Of a DNA stretch of 64,000 nt, positions 47,085 to 60,726 are shown one piece after another. How positions within the stretch are numbered: the first letter of the stretch is position 1; every line of letters starts with the position of its first letter. The notes beneath the pieces are model-generated. The model saw only the letters and a program-made list of their open reading frames with translations, had not been told where the DNA came from and did not search any database. The DNA comes from Aureimonas sp. Leaf427 (lineage in GTDB: Bacteria; Pseudomonadota; Alphaproteobacteria; Rhizobiales; Rhizobiaceae), in contig NZ_LMQW01000051.1 of assembly GCF_001425485.1 (NCBI RefSeq), forward strand, positions 124,001-188,000, given 5' to 3'. Made by a program: the position numbers and the translations under genes.

Positions 47085-47384
47085 GTGACGATCCGGGTGA
47101 GACTGTCGGAGACGGGTGAGATCGCGATCCCGAAGGACGTGCGCGATGCGCATCGGTGGGAGGCGGGCACCGAGTTCGAAGTCCTCAGCGAGGGCGAGAA
47201 GGTTGTCCTGCGACCTGTTCCGGCCGACGACCCGTCCGAGCGCTCCGACGAGGAGAAGAAGGCGGCCATCGAAGCCTTCCTGGCGGCCAGAATCCGTTAC
47301 ACGGGCCCGCCTGTGACGCAGGAGATGATGGACGCCACGGTTCTAGACGAGGCTGCGCGGCGCTGGCATGCGAAGAATCGTTGA
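47085..47384 (+). CDS. AbrB/SpoVT-type antitoxin (VapB-like)
   Basis: A 99-residue protein with a swapped-hairpin DNA-binding N-terminus (TIRVRLSETGEIAIPKDVRD, then FEVLSEGEKVVLRPV) and a charged C-terminal helix that would bind the toxin. The GTG start 47085 has AAGGAGAG in front. It overlaps the PIN toxin gene by 17 bases, the normal toxin-antitoxin layout. It probably also represses its own transcription. Inserted 63 bases after ilvI. Confidence 0.85.
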   Translation: MTIRVRLSETGEIAIPKDVRDAHRWEAGTEFEVLSEGEKVVLRPVPADDPSERSDEEKKAAIEAFLAARIRYTGPPVTQEMMDATVLDEAARRWHAKNR

Positions 47385-47763
47385 TACGAACATTCTCGTC
47401 CGCCTCTCCGTCATCGACGATGCCGAGCAGTCCGACCGCGCGCTGGAACTCCTGTCCCGGCATGTGCTGCATGTCGAGACCACCGTCATCCTCGAGACCG
47501 AATGGGTTCTGCGAAGCGCCTATCGCCTCGGACGATCGTCGGTGAGCAATCTACTGCGAAAGCTCTTCGATCATCCGAACCTACGCTTCATCGACCCGAC
47601 CCGCGTCGGGTCCGCTATCGCCCTGCATGAAGGCGGAATGGATTTCGCCGATGCGCTACACATCCTCGGATCGGGACCGCGGGACGACTTCGTGACCTTC
47701 GACCGCGCGCTCGCCAAAAGTGCCCAGCGTCTGTGGCTCGACATTCCCGTGCACCTTTTGTGA
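47368..47763 (+). CDS. PIN-domain toxin (VapC-like)
   Basis: A 131-residue ribonuclease of the VapC type. The acidic metal-binding residues are all present: Asp6 (VDTNILVRL), Glu43 (ILETEWVLRS), Asp92/Asp95 (MDFADALHI) and Asp112 (FVTFDRAL). VapC toxins cut specific tRNAs or rRNA when the antitoxin is degraded. It overlaps the antitoxin gene. ilvH starts 28 bases after its stop, so ilvH may be transcribed through the module. Confidence 0.87.
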   Translation: MRRIVDTNILVRLSVIDDAEQSDRALELLSRHVLHVETTVILETEWVLRSAYRLGRSSVSNLLRKLFDHPNLRFIDPTRVGSAIALHEGGMDFADALHILGSGPRDDFVTFDRALAKSAQRLWLDIPVHLL

Positions 47764-47791
47764 CTCCCTCAACTGTATTCGAAAGACCAAC

Positions 47792-48364
47792 GTGAACCGT
47801 CCCGTCCAGCCGCCTGCTTCCGCCTATTTCATCACTGACGAGAAGGAGCAGGTGGAGACGCGCACGCTCGCGCTCGTCGTCGACAACGAGCCGGGCGTTC
47901 TCGCCCGCGTCATCGGGCTCTTCTCCGGCCGCGGCTACAACATCGAGAGCCTGACCGTCTCCGAGACCGAGCATGCCAAGCATCTCTCGCGCATCACCGT
48001 CGTCACGCGCGGCGCGCCGCATGTCATCGAGCAGCTGAAGAGCCAGCTCGACCGGATCGTGCCCGTCCACCGCGTGCTCGACCTCACGGTCGCGGCCCGG
48101 CAGAACGGGCATGACGGCCCGATCGAGCGCGAGCTTGCCGTGGTCAAGGTCGCCGGCACCGGCGACAGCCGCGTCGAGGCGCTTCGTCTGGCGGATGCCT
48201 TCCGCGCCACCATCGTCGATGCCTCCATCGAGCATTTCATCTTCGAGATCACCGGCCGCGTCTCGGAGATCGATCAGTTCATCGCCATCATGGCGCCTCT
48301 GGGTCTCGTCGAGGTCTGCCGCACCGGCGTCGCTGCTCTCACGCGCGGCAAGTTCGAGACGTGA
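47792..48364 (+). CDS. ilvH: Acetolactate synthase small (regulatory) subunit
   Basis: A 190-residue subunit with an N-terminal ACT domain (TRTLALVVDNEPGVLARVIG, FSGRGYNIESLTV) that binds valine for feedback inhibition, and the conserved C-terminal domain (IFEITGRVSEIDQFI). The GTG at 47792 begins NRPVQPPASAYF, as in Rhizobiales IlvH; its ribosome site (GAAAGA) is weak. It follows the vapBC pair instead of ilvI. LysE-type exporter follows four bases later. Confidence 0.93.
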   Translation: MNRPVQPPASAYFITDEKEQVETRTLALVVDNEPGVLARVIGLFSGRGYNIESLTVSETEHAKHLSRITVVTRGAPHVIEQLKSQLDRIVPVHRVLDLTVAARQNGHDGPIERELAVVKVAGTGDSRVEALRLADAFRATIVDASIEHFIFEITGRVSEIDQFIAIMAPLGLVEVCRTGVAALTRGKFET

Positions 48365-48368
48365 GGCG

Positions 48369-48962
48369 ATGCCGCTCGAAACCTTCTTCGCGCTGGTCGT
48401 CTATGCCTTCGTCACCTCGGTGACGCCGGGCCCGAACAACATGATGCTCATGGCATCCGGCGTGAATTTCGGTTTCAGGCGGACCATTCCCCATATGCTA
48501 GGCATCGCGCTCGGCTTCTTCGCGCTGCTTCTGGCGGTCGGTTTCGGGCTGGGCGCGCTGCTGCTCGCCTTTCCCCTCGCACAGACCGCGCTGAAGATCG
48601 CGAGTGTCGTCTACATGGTCTGGCTCGCCTGGAAGGTCGCGACCTCGCGCTCGATTGGGGAGGGTGCGGCTTCGTCCAGCCCCTTGACCTTCCTCCAGGC
48701 CGCTTCCTTCCAATGGGTGAACCCCAAGGCTTGGGCCATGGCGCTGGTCGCGATGGGCGCCTACACGAATGCGGAGCATCCCGCGCTCTCGGTCGTGCTC
48801 GTCGGCACCGCCTTCGCGCTGGTGAACTTTCCGAGCGTCTCCGTCTGGGCCGGCTTCGGCGTCGCGCTTCGCGGCTTCCTTGCCCATCCCCGCCGCCTGC
48901 GGATCTTCAACGGGGCGATGGGTCTGGCGCTTCTCCTGTCGATCGTTCCCATCCTTCTCTAA
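48369..48962 (+). CDS. LysE/RhtB family amino-acid exporter
   Basis: A 197-residue inner-membrane protein with about six helices. It begins with the family pattern FVTSVTPGPNNMMLMASGVNFG and has FQWVNPKAWAMALVAMGAY in the second half. The family exports amino acids such as lysine, threonine or homoserine. Its tight link to ilvH (4-base gap) suggests export of branched-chain amino acids or intermediates, but this is an inference. Confidence 0.88.
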   Translation: MPLETFFALVVYAFVTSVTPGPNNMMLMASGVNFGFRRTIPHMLGIALGFFALLLAVGFGLGALLLAFPLAQTALKIASVVYMVWLAWKVATSRSIGEGAASSSPLTFLQAASFQWVNPKAWAMALVAMGAYTNAEHPALSVVLVGTAFALVNFPSVSVWAGFGVALRGFLAHPRRLRIFNGAMGLALLLSIVPILL

Positions 48963-48979
48963 AGCGCGGAGTTCCAGCC

Positions 48980-49372
48980 ATGCCGGTCCAGCCCTTCATC
49001 GTCGAGGATACCGGGCTGGCGAGCGAGGGGTGGAGCGAGCCGAAGGGGCGCGGCGTCGTCGGCTGGCAGACGCTTCTCTCCGCCGACCGCACGCCGACGG
49101 CCGGGCTCACCGCCGGCATCGCGCATCTGGAACCCGGCGGGCATCTGGCGCTGCACCGGCACGATCCAGCCGAGCTCTACTTTCTGACGGAGGGCGTGGC
49201 GATCGTCACCGTCGAGGGTGTCGAGACGCAGGTCGGGGCGGGCGCCTGCGTCTTCATTCCCGGCAATGCCGAGCACGGCATCCGCAACGAGGGCCGTGCG
49301 CCCGTGCGCTTTCTCTACGTCTTCCCGACCGACAGTTTCGCCGATGTCGACTATCGGTTCTCCGCCGGCTGA
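48980..49372 (+). CDS. Cupin domain protein
   Basis: A 130-residue single-domain cupin. Motif 1 is HLALHRHDPAELYFLTEGVA (His, His and Glu metal ligands) and motif 2 is PGNAEHGIRNEG. It probably binds a divalent metal. The substrate is unknown; the sequence looks like sugar- or dimethylsulfoniopropionate-lyase-type small cupins but does not allow assignment. It lies 17 bases after the exporter gene. Confidence 0.85.
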   Translation: MPVQPFIVEDTGLASEGWSEPKGRGVVGWQTLLSADRTPTAGLTAGIAHLEPGGHLALHRHDPAELYFLTEGVAIVTVEGVETQVGAGACVFIPGNAEHGIRNEGRAPVRFLYVFPTDSFADVDYRFSAG

Positions 49373-49413
49373 TCGCCTTGCCCTTGGCCGCCGAATCCTG
49401 TCACTGACGGGAT

Positions 49414-50541
49414 ATGAAATTCTCACCCCAGCAGGATCAGGCCCTGAAAGAGGTCGCCGATTGGTTGGCAGCCGGCGACAAGCCGCTCTTCCGCCTTTTC
49501 GGCTATGCCGGAACCGGAAAGACGACGCTCGCCCGGCATTTCGCCGAAGGCATCGACGGGTCCGTCCAGTTCGCCGCCTTCACGGGCAAAGCCGCGCAGG
49601 TCCTGCGCTCGAAGGGCGCCAAGAGCGCGCGGACGCTTCATTCGCTGATTTATCGCCCCCGGGGGGAGGAGACGGTGACGGACGAGGAGAAGGGCTCTTC
49701 GCGCATGTCGCCGACCTTCTCGCTGAACCGCCAGAGCCCGGTCGCCAAGGCCAAGCTCATCATCGTCGACGAGTGCTCCATGGTGGACGAGGCGCTCGGG
49801 CGCGATCTCCTGTCCTTCGGAACGCCCGTCCTCGTGCTCGGCGATCCCGGACAGCTCCCGCCCGTCTCGGGCGGCGGCTTCTTCACCGAAGCCGAGCCGG
49901 ACTTCCTGCTGACCGAAATCCATCGTCAGGCCCGCGACAATCCGATCATCGACCTCGCGCTCACCGTGCGAGAGGGACGCCCCCTGATGAAGGGCGACTA
50001 CGGATCGGCGCAGGTGATCGGCAAGGAGGACGTGGATCGCGAGCGCGTGCTCGCCGCCGATCAGGTTCTCGTCGGCACCAACCGGACGCGGCGGCGCTAC
50101 AATGCGCGGCTGCGGGAGCTGAAGGGCTTCCAGGGCGCCTTGCCCTATTCCGGCGACAAGCTCGTCTGCCTACGCAACGATCCCGCCAAGGGCCTCCTGA
50201 ACGGCTCTCTCTGGCAGGTCATGACGGCCTCGCCGGAATCCACCAAGCCCGGCGTCAATCTCATCGTGAAGCCCGACGACGACGATGTCGATCAGGGCGC
50301 GGCGAAGATCAAGCTCCTGAAACAGGCCTTCGAGGCGCCGGACGAGGAAGTGCCCTGGGCGACGAAGAAGCGCTACGACGACTTCGACTACGGCTACGCC
50401 CTGACCGTCCACAAGGCGCAGGGCTCGCAGTGGAACGACGTTATGCTCTTCGACGAGAGCTGGGCCTTCAAGGAGACCCGGGATCGCTGGCTCTACACCG
50501 CGATCACGCGCGCGGCGGAGAAGCTGACGATCGTCCGCTGA
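49414..50541 (+). CDS. RecD-like superfamily 1B DNA helicase
   Basis: A 375-residue ATP-dependent 5'-3' helicase related to RecD2 and phage Dda. Walker A is GYAGTGKT (30-37), followed by AAFTGKAAQVLRSKGA (Ia), IIVDECSMVD (II), LVLGDPGQLPPVSGGGFF (III), TEIHRQARDNPII (IV), DYGYALTVHKAQGSQWNDV (V) and RWLYTAITRAAEKL (VI). The set is complete in a compact protein without an N-terminal extension. It probably helps in DNA repair or replication restart; it is free-standing here. Confidence 0.92.
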   Translation: MKFSPQQDQALKEVADWLAAGDKPLFRLFGYAGTGKTTLARHFAEGIDGSVQFAAFTGKAAQVLRSKGAKSARTLHSLIYRPRGEETVTDEEKGSSRMSPTFSLNRQSPVAKAKLIIVDECSMVDEALGRDLLSFGTPVLVLGDPGQLPPVSGGGFFTEAEPDFLLTEIHRQARDNPIIDLALTVREGRPLMKGDYGSAQVIGKEDVDRERVLAADQVLVGTNRTRRRYNARLRELKGFQGALPYSGDKLVCLRNDPAKGLLNGSLWQVMTASPESTKPGVNLIVKPDDDDVDQGAAKIKLLKQAFEAPDEEVPWATKKRYDDFDYGYALTVHKAQGSQWNDVMLFDESWAFKETRDRWLYTAITRAAEKLTIVR

Positions 50542-50704
50542 AGGCAGTCCGGAAGGCTGGGCTTCCACCCGCTGTGAGAGCGGCCCAATACCGAGCTGGC
50601 CTCCCGACCGACGAATTCCCTCGCGCGTCGCGTTTTTCGTTGCGCTCAAATGAAAACTGCGGCGGATCGCTCCGCCGCCGTCTTGCGCTGGTCGTTCCCT
50701 GGGG

Positions 50705-52054
50705 TCAGCAGCCGGCGGGCGTGAAGCTCGCGGTGGCGGCATCGATCTTGTCGAGCTTGGCCGTGCAGCCGCCGCCGAGATCGGCCGATGCGCCGGTCTT
50801 CACTTCCTGCGGGCCGGAGCCGATCACGACGATGTAGGCGGCATCCGGCGTCAGGCGGGACAGGAAGATGCGCTTCTCGCCGAAGGTCGCGGTCTGTCCG
50901 ATGCCGATCGGTGCGCCGGCACCGGCCGCGCCGGCGGGAGCGGCCGCGGGGGCCGCCGCCGGTGCAGCGGCGGGTTCGGCAGGGGCGACGGGCGCTGTGG
51001 CCGGGGCCGGGGCCGGCGCCGCCGGTGCCGCTGCCTCTGCCGGGGCGGGTGCTGCGGGCGCTGCGCCGGCGGGCGCCTCGCCGCAGCCGGTCGGCTGGAC
51101 CGAGACGGAGGTCGCCTCGACGCTGGCGACCGTCAGGCTGCAGCCATCGCCGAGATCGACGGCTTCGCCGGCCTTGCCGGGAACCTGACCCTTGCCGGGC
51201 ACGAAGAAGTGGGCGGTCTGGGCGCCGGCGTCGATGCGCGACAGGAAGGCCTTCTTCTCGCCGAACACGGCGGTCTGGCCGATCACCAGCGAGCCGTTTC
51301 CGGCGGCCGGAGCCGCGGCTGCGGCCGGAGCAGCGGCAGCAGGAGCAGGGGCCGCTGCGGGCGCAGGAGCCGCTGCCGGGGCCGCCGGTGCAGGAGCCGC
51401 TGCCGGAGCGGCGGCGCCGGAGGCGGGAGCGCCGCAGCCGGCGGGTGCGAGCAGCGCGGCGGGACCGGCGACGCCCTTCAGCGTGACCGAGCAGCCATTG
51501 CCGAGATCGACCGATGCGCCGGATGCGACTTCGCTCGGCGTGCCGCCCTGCGGGGCCAGCGAGGCCTTGCCGTCGGCGACGCTGGCGACCGTCAGCGTCT
51601 GCGATCCGAAGATCGCGGACTGGCCGGCAAGGAGGATGGCGCCGCTATTGCCGAGCCCGGAGGCCAGCGCCGCGAACTCGCCGCCGCCGGCGGACGCTGC
51701 GGGAGCCGGTGCCGCGGCGATCGCGTCGAGCTTCTGCGCGAGCGCGTCGGTCGCGGCCTTCGTCGCTGCATTGGCCTCGTCGAGCTTCGCGGAGAGCGCG
51801 GTGACGGCATCCGTCGTCGGCGTGCCGACGGCCTGGACCTGCGTCGCGATCTGCGTGATTCGCTCGTCGACGCCCTTGAAGCCCGTCTGGAGCGCGCCGA
51901 GCGGCGCCTGCACGGCATCGACCTTCGCCTCGATCTGCGTCAGCCGGTCGCCGAGCGCCTCCTCGACGTCATCGACGTCGGGTCCGAGCAGCCAGCCGAC
52001 GAGAAGGCCGATGAATCCGGCGATCACGAGCGGCACGAATCTTGAACTTCCCAT
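50705..52054 (-). CDS. Membrane-anchored protein with three Cys-pair repeat domains
   Basis: A 449-residue protein of no family I recognise. It has an N-terminal membrane anchor (FVPLVIAGFIGLLVGWLLG, 6-24) and a coiled-coil-like region (30-112) with heptad-spaced hydrophobics. Three copies of a domain of about 67 residues follow (about 140-208, 256-325, 384-449), separated by long Ala/Pro linkers. Each repeat has GQ-x-A-[IVT]-FG, a central [AV]DLG-x-GC and a final P-x-GC. The two cysteines are exactly 19 residues apart in all three (188/207, 305/324, 430/449), which suggests disulfides in the periplasm. It probably spans peptidoglycan. The Ala/Pro linkers are long GC-rich repeats. Confidence 0.75.
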   Translation of the reverse strand: MGSSRFVPLVIAGFIGLLVGWLLGPDVDDVEEALGDRLTQIEAKVDAVQAPLGALQTGFKGVDERITQIATQVQAVGTPTTDAVTALSAKLDEANAATKAATDALAQKLDAIAAAPAPAASAGGGEFAALASGLGNSGAILLAGQSAIFGSQTLTVASVADGKASLAPQGGTPSEVASGASVDLGNGCSVTLKGVAGPAALLAPAGCGAPASGAAAPAAAPAPAAPAAAPAPAAAPAPAAAAPAAAAAPAAGNGSLVIGQTAVFGEKKAFLSRIDAGAQTAHFFVPGKGQVPGKAGEAVDLGDGCSLTVASVEATSVSVQPTGCGEAPAGAAPAAPAPAEAAAPAAPAPAPATAPVAPAEPAAAPAAAPAAAPAGAAGAGAPIGIGQTATFGEKRIFLSRLTPDAAYIVVIGSGPQEVKTGASADLGGGCTAKLDKIDAATASFTPAGC

Positions 52055-54181
<2,127 letters not shown>

Positions 54182-54207
54182 GCCTTCGGCAAGAAAGCGG
54201 CACGGGT

Positions 54208-54236
54208 GCTCCCGCCGGACGAGATCCGGCAGGAGC
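54208..54236 (+). other. Hairpin after ilvC
   Basis: GCTCC-x-GCCGGA (54208-54219) pairs with TCCGGC-x-GGAGC (54225-54236) around a CGAGA loop, with one opposed mismatch. It is 26 bases after the ilvC stop. There is no T-run, so it may protect the 3' end of the mRNA or act with Rho. Confidence 0.45.
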
Positions 54237-54410
54237 CCCGGCCGCGGCCCGTGTCCGGCCTGTCGCGACCGCGATCATCCGGACCCGGGCTTTTGCCGCC
54301 GACGACCATTCTTCCCCGGCCTTCGAGCCGGGGAAGCGCATGCTTCCGCCGGGTTATCTTGGTAAAGCTTTAAGTCTGATCGCATATGGTCGGCTATCGA
54401 TCGAAACCCG

Positions 54411-54902
54411 ATGGAGGCCGCCGTGAGCGCCGTGACCCACGAGGAACCCGATGGCTCCGAGCGTCGTGTCGCCCCGCGAACCCGCACGCTGAAGCGCGCG
54501 AAGATCCTCTTCAACAACCGCTTTTCGACCTACGACTGCATCGTCCGCAACATTTCCGCGACCGGCGCCCTCCTGACCATCGACGAAGCCGCCCATCTTC
54601 CGAAGACCTTCGAGGTTCGGATCGGCGACGACCCCGAGCGGCCGGCCAAGCTCGTCTATCGCCGAGGCATGCTCGCGGGCATCCGCTTTCTCGACGTCGT
54701 CTCGGAGGAAGAGGAACAGGCGGCGCATGGCTTCGACGCCAAGCCTTCGGGCTCCGACCAGTCCGATTTTGGCCCCGGCGATCCATTCAACGACCGCGCC
54801 TCCTCGCCAGGCTCCGAGGCCTCCCACGCCGCCGGCCACATCCGCCGCATCGTGCCGGAGACGCTTCCGGCCGCGCTGACCCGGCGTTTTCCCTGGGCGT
54901 GA
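54411..54902 (+). CDS. PilZ domain protein
   Basis: A 163-residue probable cyclic-di-GMP receptor. The PilZ motifs are RRVAPRTRTLKRAKILF (an RxxxR-like arginine cluster near residues 19-30) and the NISATGALL loop (D/NxSxxG). The C-terminal 60 residues (Ser/Pro/Gly-rich) look disordered. A GAF-EAL phosphodiesterase lies 3 kb away, so second-messenger signalling genes cluster here loosely. ATG 54411. Confidence 0.87.
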   Translation: MEAAVSAVTHEEPDGSERRVAPRTRTLKRAKILFNNRFSTYDCIVRNISATGALLTIDEAAHLPKTFEVRIGDDPERPAKLVYRRGMLAGIRFLDVVSEEEEQAAHGFDAKPSGSDQSDFGPGDPFNDRASSPGSEASHAAGHIRRIVPETLPAALTRRFPWA

Positions 54903-55052
54903 GGGCAAAAGGGGAGCCACCCGCCAAAAAAGATGCACCTCGCGCCTTTGGATGGTGGACACGACCGGCGACTCTGGCTATAGAGCCGCCATCGGTTCTT
55001 CGGAACCGAACGCGCTGCCCCGGCGGCGCGGTGCTGGCCTCGGCCGCATGAT

Positions 55053-57627
<2,575 letters not shown>

Positions 57628-57657
57628 CGGCGGTTCGCCCGATCGATCGACGATAAG

Positions 57658-57682
57658 AAGGGGCCGCCAGGGCCTCTTTTTC
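57658..57682 (+). terminator. Terminator after the Cache chemoreceptor
   Basis: An 8-bp stem (57658-57665 with 57671-57678, one G-T pair) with a GCCAG loop and a TTTTT run. It is 30 bases after the stop. Confidence 0.75.
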
Positions 57683-57743
57683 GTTTGGGGGGAGATACGG
57701 GGCATCGGCCTTGTCGAAGGCACCGAGCCGGTGCTCCGCCGGC

Positions 57744-59018
57744 TTAGCGGTGGGAGAGGAACTGCCGGAAGGCCTCGACGGTCATCGGCCGGGCGATGAA
57801 ATAGCCCTGAGCGGCGTGGACGCCGAGCTCGTGCAGGGCAGCCAGTTCCTGTTCCGTCTCGACGCCTTCGGCGACGATCCGCCCGTCGAAGCCGGCGGCA
57901 AAGCCGATGAGCGCCTGGGCCAGCGCCCGGCGCATCGGATCGCTGTCGATCCGCCGGGTCAGGCTGATGTCGAGCTTGATGATGTCGGGGCGCGTGGTGA
58001 GGATATGGCGCATGCTGGCATAACCCGAGCCCGCATCGTCGATTGCCACCCGCACGCCGAGATCGCGCAGCGGCTGGAGCCTGTCATTCAGGAGCAGATA
58101 GTCGTCGACCTCGGTGTGCTCGGTCAGCTCCAGAACGATCCGGTCGGCCGGAACCTCCGCGAGGACGTCTTTCAGCCCGCCCTCGATGATCAGCTTCGGC
58201 GAGCAGTTGAGGCCGAGTTGCAGGGGCATGTCGCGCCAGACCGGCGCCCAGGCCTTCAGGGCGTTGCGAACGGCCGCCAGCTCCAGCGCCGTGCAGAGCC
58301 CGACCTCCGCGGCCTCCGCGAACCACTGGTCGGGCGAGCGCCGCGGTTCGCTCTCGAAGCGCGACAGCGCTTCGACGCCGACCACGCGGCGATCCGAAAG
58401 AAGGATGATCGGCTGAAACAGGATGGAGGGCCCGCCCGCCGCCAGGACGGCCTCGATCCGGGCGCGCTTCACGTCCCGCTCGCGCTGCTGCGCCTCGCTG
58501 GACTCGATCTGGTGAGCCGTGATCTCGGCGAAGGCCCGCATCACGTCGAGATCGCGATCGTTGAGGGCCGGACGCGGCGCATGGCTGAAGCAGCAGAAGG
58601 TGCCGTAGACGCTGCCATCCGAGAACCGCAGCGGCACGCTCATATGGGCGCCGACGGGAAGCTCTCTCGTCGCCGGGATCGCCATGGCTTCGGACACCGC
58701 CGACGTGTCGGGCACGAGTTCCGGGAGCCGCCCGTCGATGACCCGCTGGCAGTAGCTCTCGTCGAGCGGTCCGCAGTCGCCGACCTTCAGCTCCACCAGC
58801 GACGACGCGCCCTCCACGTAGCGGAAGACGCGTTCGGCTCCGACGACATGGGACACGAAGGCGATGTCCATTCCGAGATGGACGCGGATCGTGCGAAGAA
58901 TGCGCTGAATGTCCGGGAAAAGGATAGCCGAGACCAGATCATTGTCGGCTGTGGTCTGAAAGCCGTGAGCCAATTGCAATTCCGGCTCTCCCGCCGTCTC
59001 CCGAGCGCCCCCGCGCAC
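57744..59018 (-). CDS. GAF-EAL cyclic-di-GMP phosphodiesterase
   Basis: A protein of up to 424 residues. It has an N-terminal GAF sensor (about 30-175, FPDIQRILRTIRVHLGMDIAF onward) and a C-terminal EAL domain that hydrolyses c-di-GMP. All expected catalytic motifs are present: GVEALSRF (EAL), LNCSP, LELTEHTEV, AIDDAGSGYAS (DD), IIKLDISLT, VAEGVET and QGYFIARP. The domain should therefore be active. The start is unclear: GTG 59018 has no clear ribosome site and the true start may lie a few codons further in. Confidence 0.9.
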   Translation of the reverse strand: MRGGARETAGEPELQLAHGFQTTADNDLVSAILFPDIQRILRTIRVHLGMDIAFVSHVVGAERVFRYVEGASSLVELKVGDCGPLDESYCQRVIDGRLPELVPDTSAVSEAMAIPATRELPVGAHMSVPLRFSDGSVYGTFCCFSHAPRPALNDRDLDVMRAFAEITAHQIESSEAQQRERDVKRARIEAVLAAGGPSILFQPIILLSDRRVVGVEALSRFESEPRRSPDQWFAEAAEVGLCTALELAAVRNALKAWAPVWRDMPLQLGLNCSPKLIIEGGLKDVLAEVPADRIVLELTEHTEVDDYLLLNDRLQPLRDLGVRVAIDDAGSGYASMRHILTTRPDIIKLDISLTRRIDSDPMRRALAQALIGFAAGFDGRIVAEGVETEQELAALHELGVHAAQGYFIARPMTVEAFRQFLSHR

Positions 59019-59275
59019 ATCCGATGGTATAATGACAATATCCGGGTCCGCAAGGCGCGGATATGTGGGTTTGCGTACCGAAGGACATGACCGGATGCCA
59101 GCCGAACCGCTTTCGCGGTCAGATGGTTAAGGGCCGATGTGGAGGCGCGCAGCGACCCGTCGCACGCTGCCGGATGGCGGCTCCTCTCACATTTGCAATG
59201 AGCCGAAACCGCTCGTTGACGGTTGCGAGGAGAGGCCGCGCCGCGCGTCCCCGACGACGCACGGCGCTCGCCGGT

Positions 59276-60703
59276 TCAGCCGTGGGCGATCATGACGTGG
59301 CGGACGGCGGTGTAGTCTTCGAGCGCGTAGGTCGAGAGATCCTTGCCGTAGCCGGACTGCTTTAGGCCGCCATGGGGCATCTCGTTGCAGAGCATGAAAT
59401 GGGTGTTGATCCAGGTGCAGCCGTAGCGCATCCGCGCCGCCGTCTCCATCGCCTTGGAAATGTCCTTCGTCCAGATGGAGGAGGCGAGGCCGTAGTCGGA
59501 ATCGTTGGCCCAGGCGACGGCCTCCTCGGGCTCGGAAAAGCGCGTCACCGAGACGACGGGGCCGAAGACCTCGCGCCGGACGATCTCGTCGTCCTGCCGG
59601 GCGCCCGCGATCACGGTCGGCTGGAAGAAGAAGCCGCGATCGCCCGCGGTCTTGCCGCCGGCCGTCACCTCCATGTGCGAGAACTCGGCGGCGCGCTCGA
59701 CGAAGCTCGACACACGGTCGCGCTGGCGCTTGGAGATGAGCGGTCCGATCTCGTTCACCGTGTCGTCGGCCTCGGCATAGCGGATGGTCGAGACGGCGGC
59801 GGAGAGATCGGCCACGAGCTTGTCGTGAATCTTCGGCCCGGCATAGATGCGGCACGCGGCCGTGCAGTCCTGCCCGGCATTGTAGAAGCCGAAGGCGCGA
59901 AGGCCGCTCACCACGGCGTCGAGATCGGCATCGTCGAAGACGACGACGGGCGCCTTGCCGCCGAGTTCCAGATGCGTCCGCTTCACCGTCTTGGCGGCCG
60001 CCTGGAGCACCTTCTTGCCCGTCGCGATATCGCCGGTGATCGACACCATGTCGATCTTCGGATGGTTGATCAGCGCGTTGCCGACGCTGCCGCCCTGGCC
60101 GAGCACGATGTTGACGACGCCTTCGGGCAGGATGTCGGCAAGGAGCCGGGCGAATTTCAGCGCCGTCAGCGGCGTCTGCTCGGAGGGCTTGAAGACGACC
60201 GTGTTGCCGCCCGCGATGGCCGGGGCGAGCTTCCAGGCCATCATCATCAGCGGATAGTTCCAGGGCGCGATGGAGGCGACGATGCCGATCGGATCGCGCC
60301 GGATCATCGACGTGTGGCCCGGCAGGTATTCGCCCGCGACCTGGCCAGGCACGGTGCGCACGGCGCCCGCGAAGAAGCGGTAGCAATCGACGATCGCCGG
60401 GATCTCGTCGTTCAAGACGGCATTGATCGGCTTGCCGCAGTTCAGCGCCTCCAGGCGCGCATAGGCCTCCGCGTCCCGCTCGATCGCGTCCGCGATCTTC
60501 AGAAGATAGGCCGAGCGCTGGGCCGGCGTCGTGCGCGACCAGCTCTTGAAGGCCGTCTCGGCGGCGGCCACGGCGCGGTCGATCTGGGAGGCCGAGGCCT
60601 CCGGCAGCATCAGGATCGTCTCGCCGGTCTTCGGATCGAGAACCGTTTCCTCGGCTTCGGTGCCCGCTTCGAAGCTCGAGCCGATCAGCATCTCTGTGTG
60701 CAT
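59276..60703 (-). CDS. Gamma-aminobutyraldehyde dehydrogenase
   Basis: A 475-residue NAD-dependent aldehyde dehydrogenase of the PatD/YdcW type, oxidising 4-aminobutanal from putrescine to GABA. It has [19 protein letters not shown], the catalytic Glu in LELGGKAP and the catalytic Cys in [14 protein letters not shown] 60703 has GGAGAG 8 bases upstream and matches the 474-residue E. coli protein; the ATG at 60730 overlapping the permease stop (ATGA) would add nine residues. It is the last gene of the polyamine transport unit. Confidence 0.9.
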   Translation of the reverse strand: MHTEMLIGSSFEAGTEAEETVLDPKTGETILMLPEASASQIDRAVAAAETAFKSWSRTTPAQRSAYLLKIADAIERDAEAYARLEALNCGKPINAVLNDEIPAIVDCYRFFAGAVRTVPGQVAGEYLPGHTSMIRRDPIGIVASIAPWNYPLMMMAWKLAPAIAGGNTVVFKPSEQTPLTALKFARLLADILPEGVVNIVLGQGGSVGNALINHPKIDMVSITGDIATGKKVLQAAAKTVKRTHLELGGKAPVVVFDDADLDAVVSGLRAFGFYNAGQDCTAACRIYAGPKIHDKLVADLSAAVSTIRYAEADDTVNEIGPLISKRQRDRVSSFVERAAEFSHMEVTAGGKTAGDRGFFFQPTVIAGARQDDEIVRREVFGPVVSVTRFSEPEEAVAWANDSDYGLASSIWTKDISKAMETAARMRYGCTWINTHFMLCNEMPHGGLKQSGYGKDLSTYALEDYTAVRHVMIAHG

Positions 60704-60726
60704 GGGGGTGCTCTCCGGGTGGTCGT

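Noticed and set aside
54208-54236. Rho-independent terminator after ilvC
   Set aside because: The hairpin is good but has no T-run, so it is listed only as a hairpin.
59028-59033. A perfect TATAAT on the plus strand
   Set aside because: No plus-strand gene follows and no -35 is at the right spacing. On the minus strand it would leave almost no leader before the GTG start.
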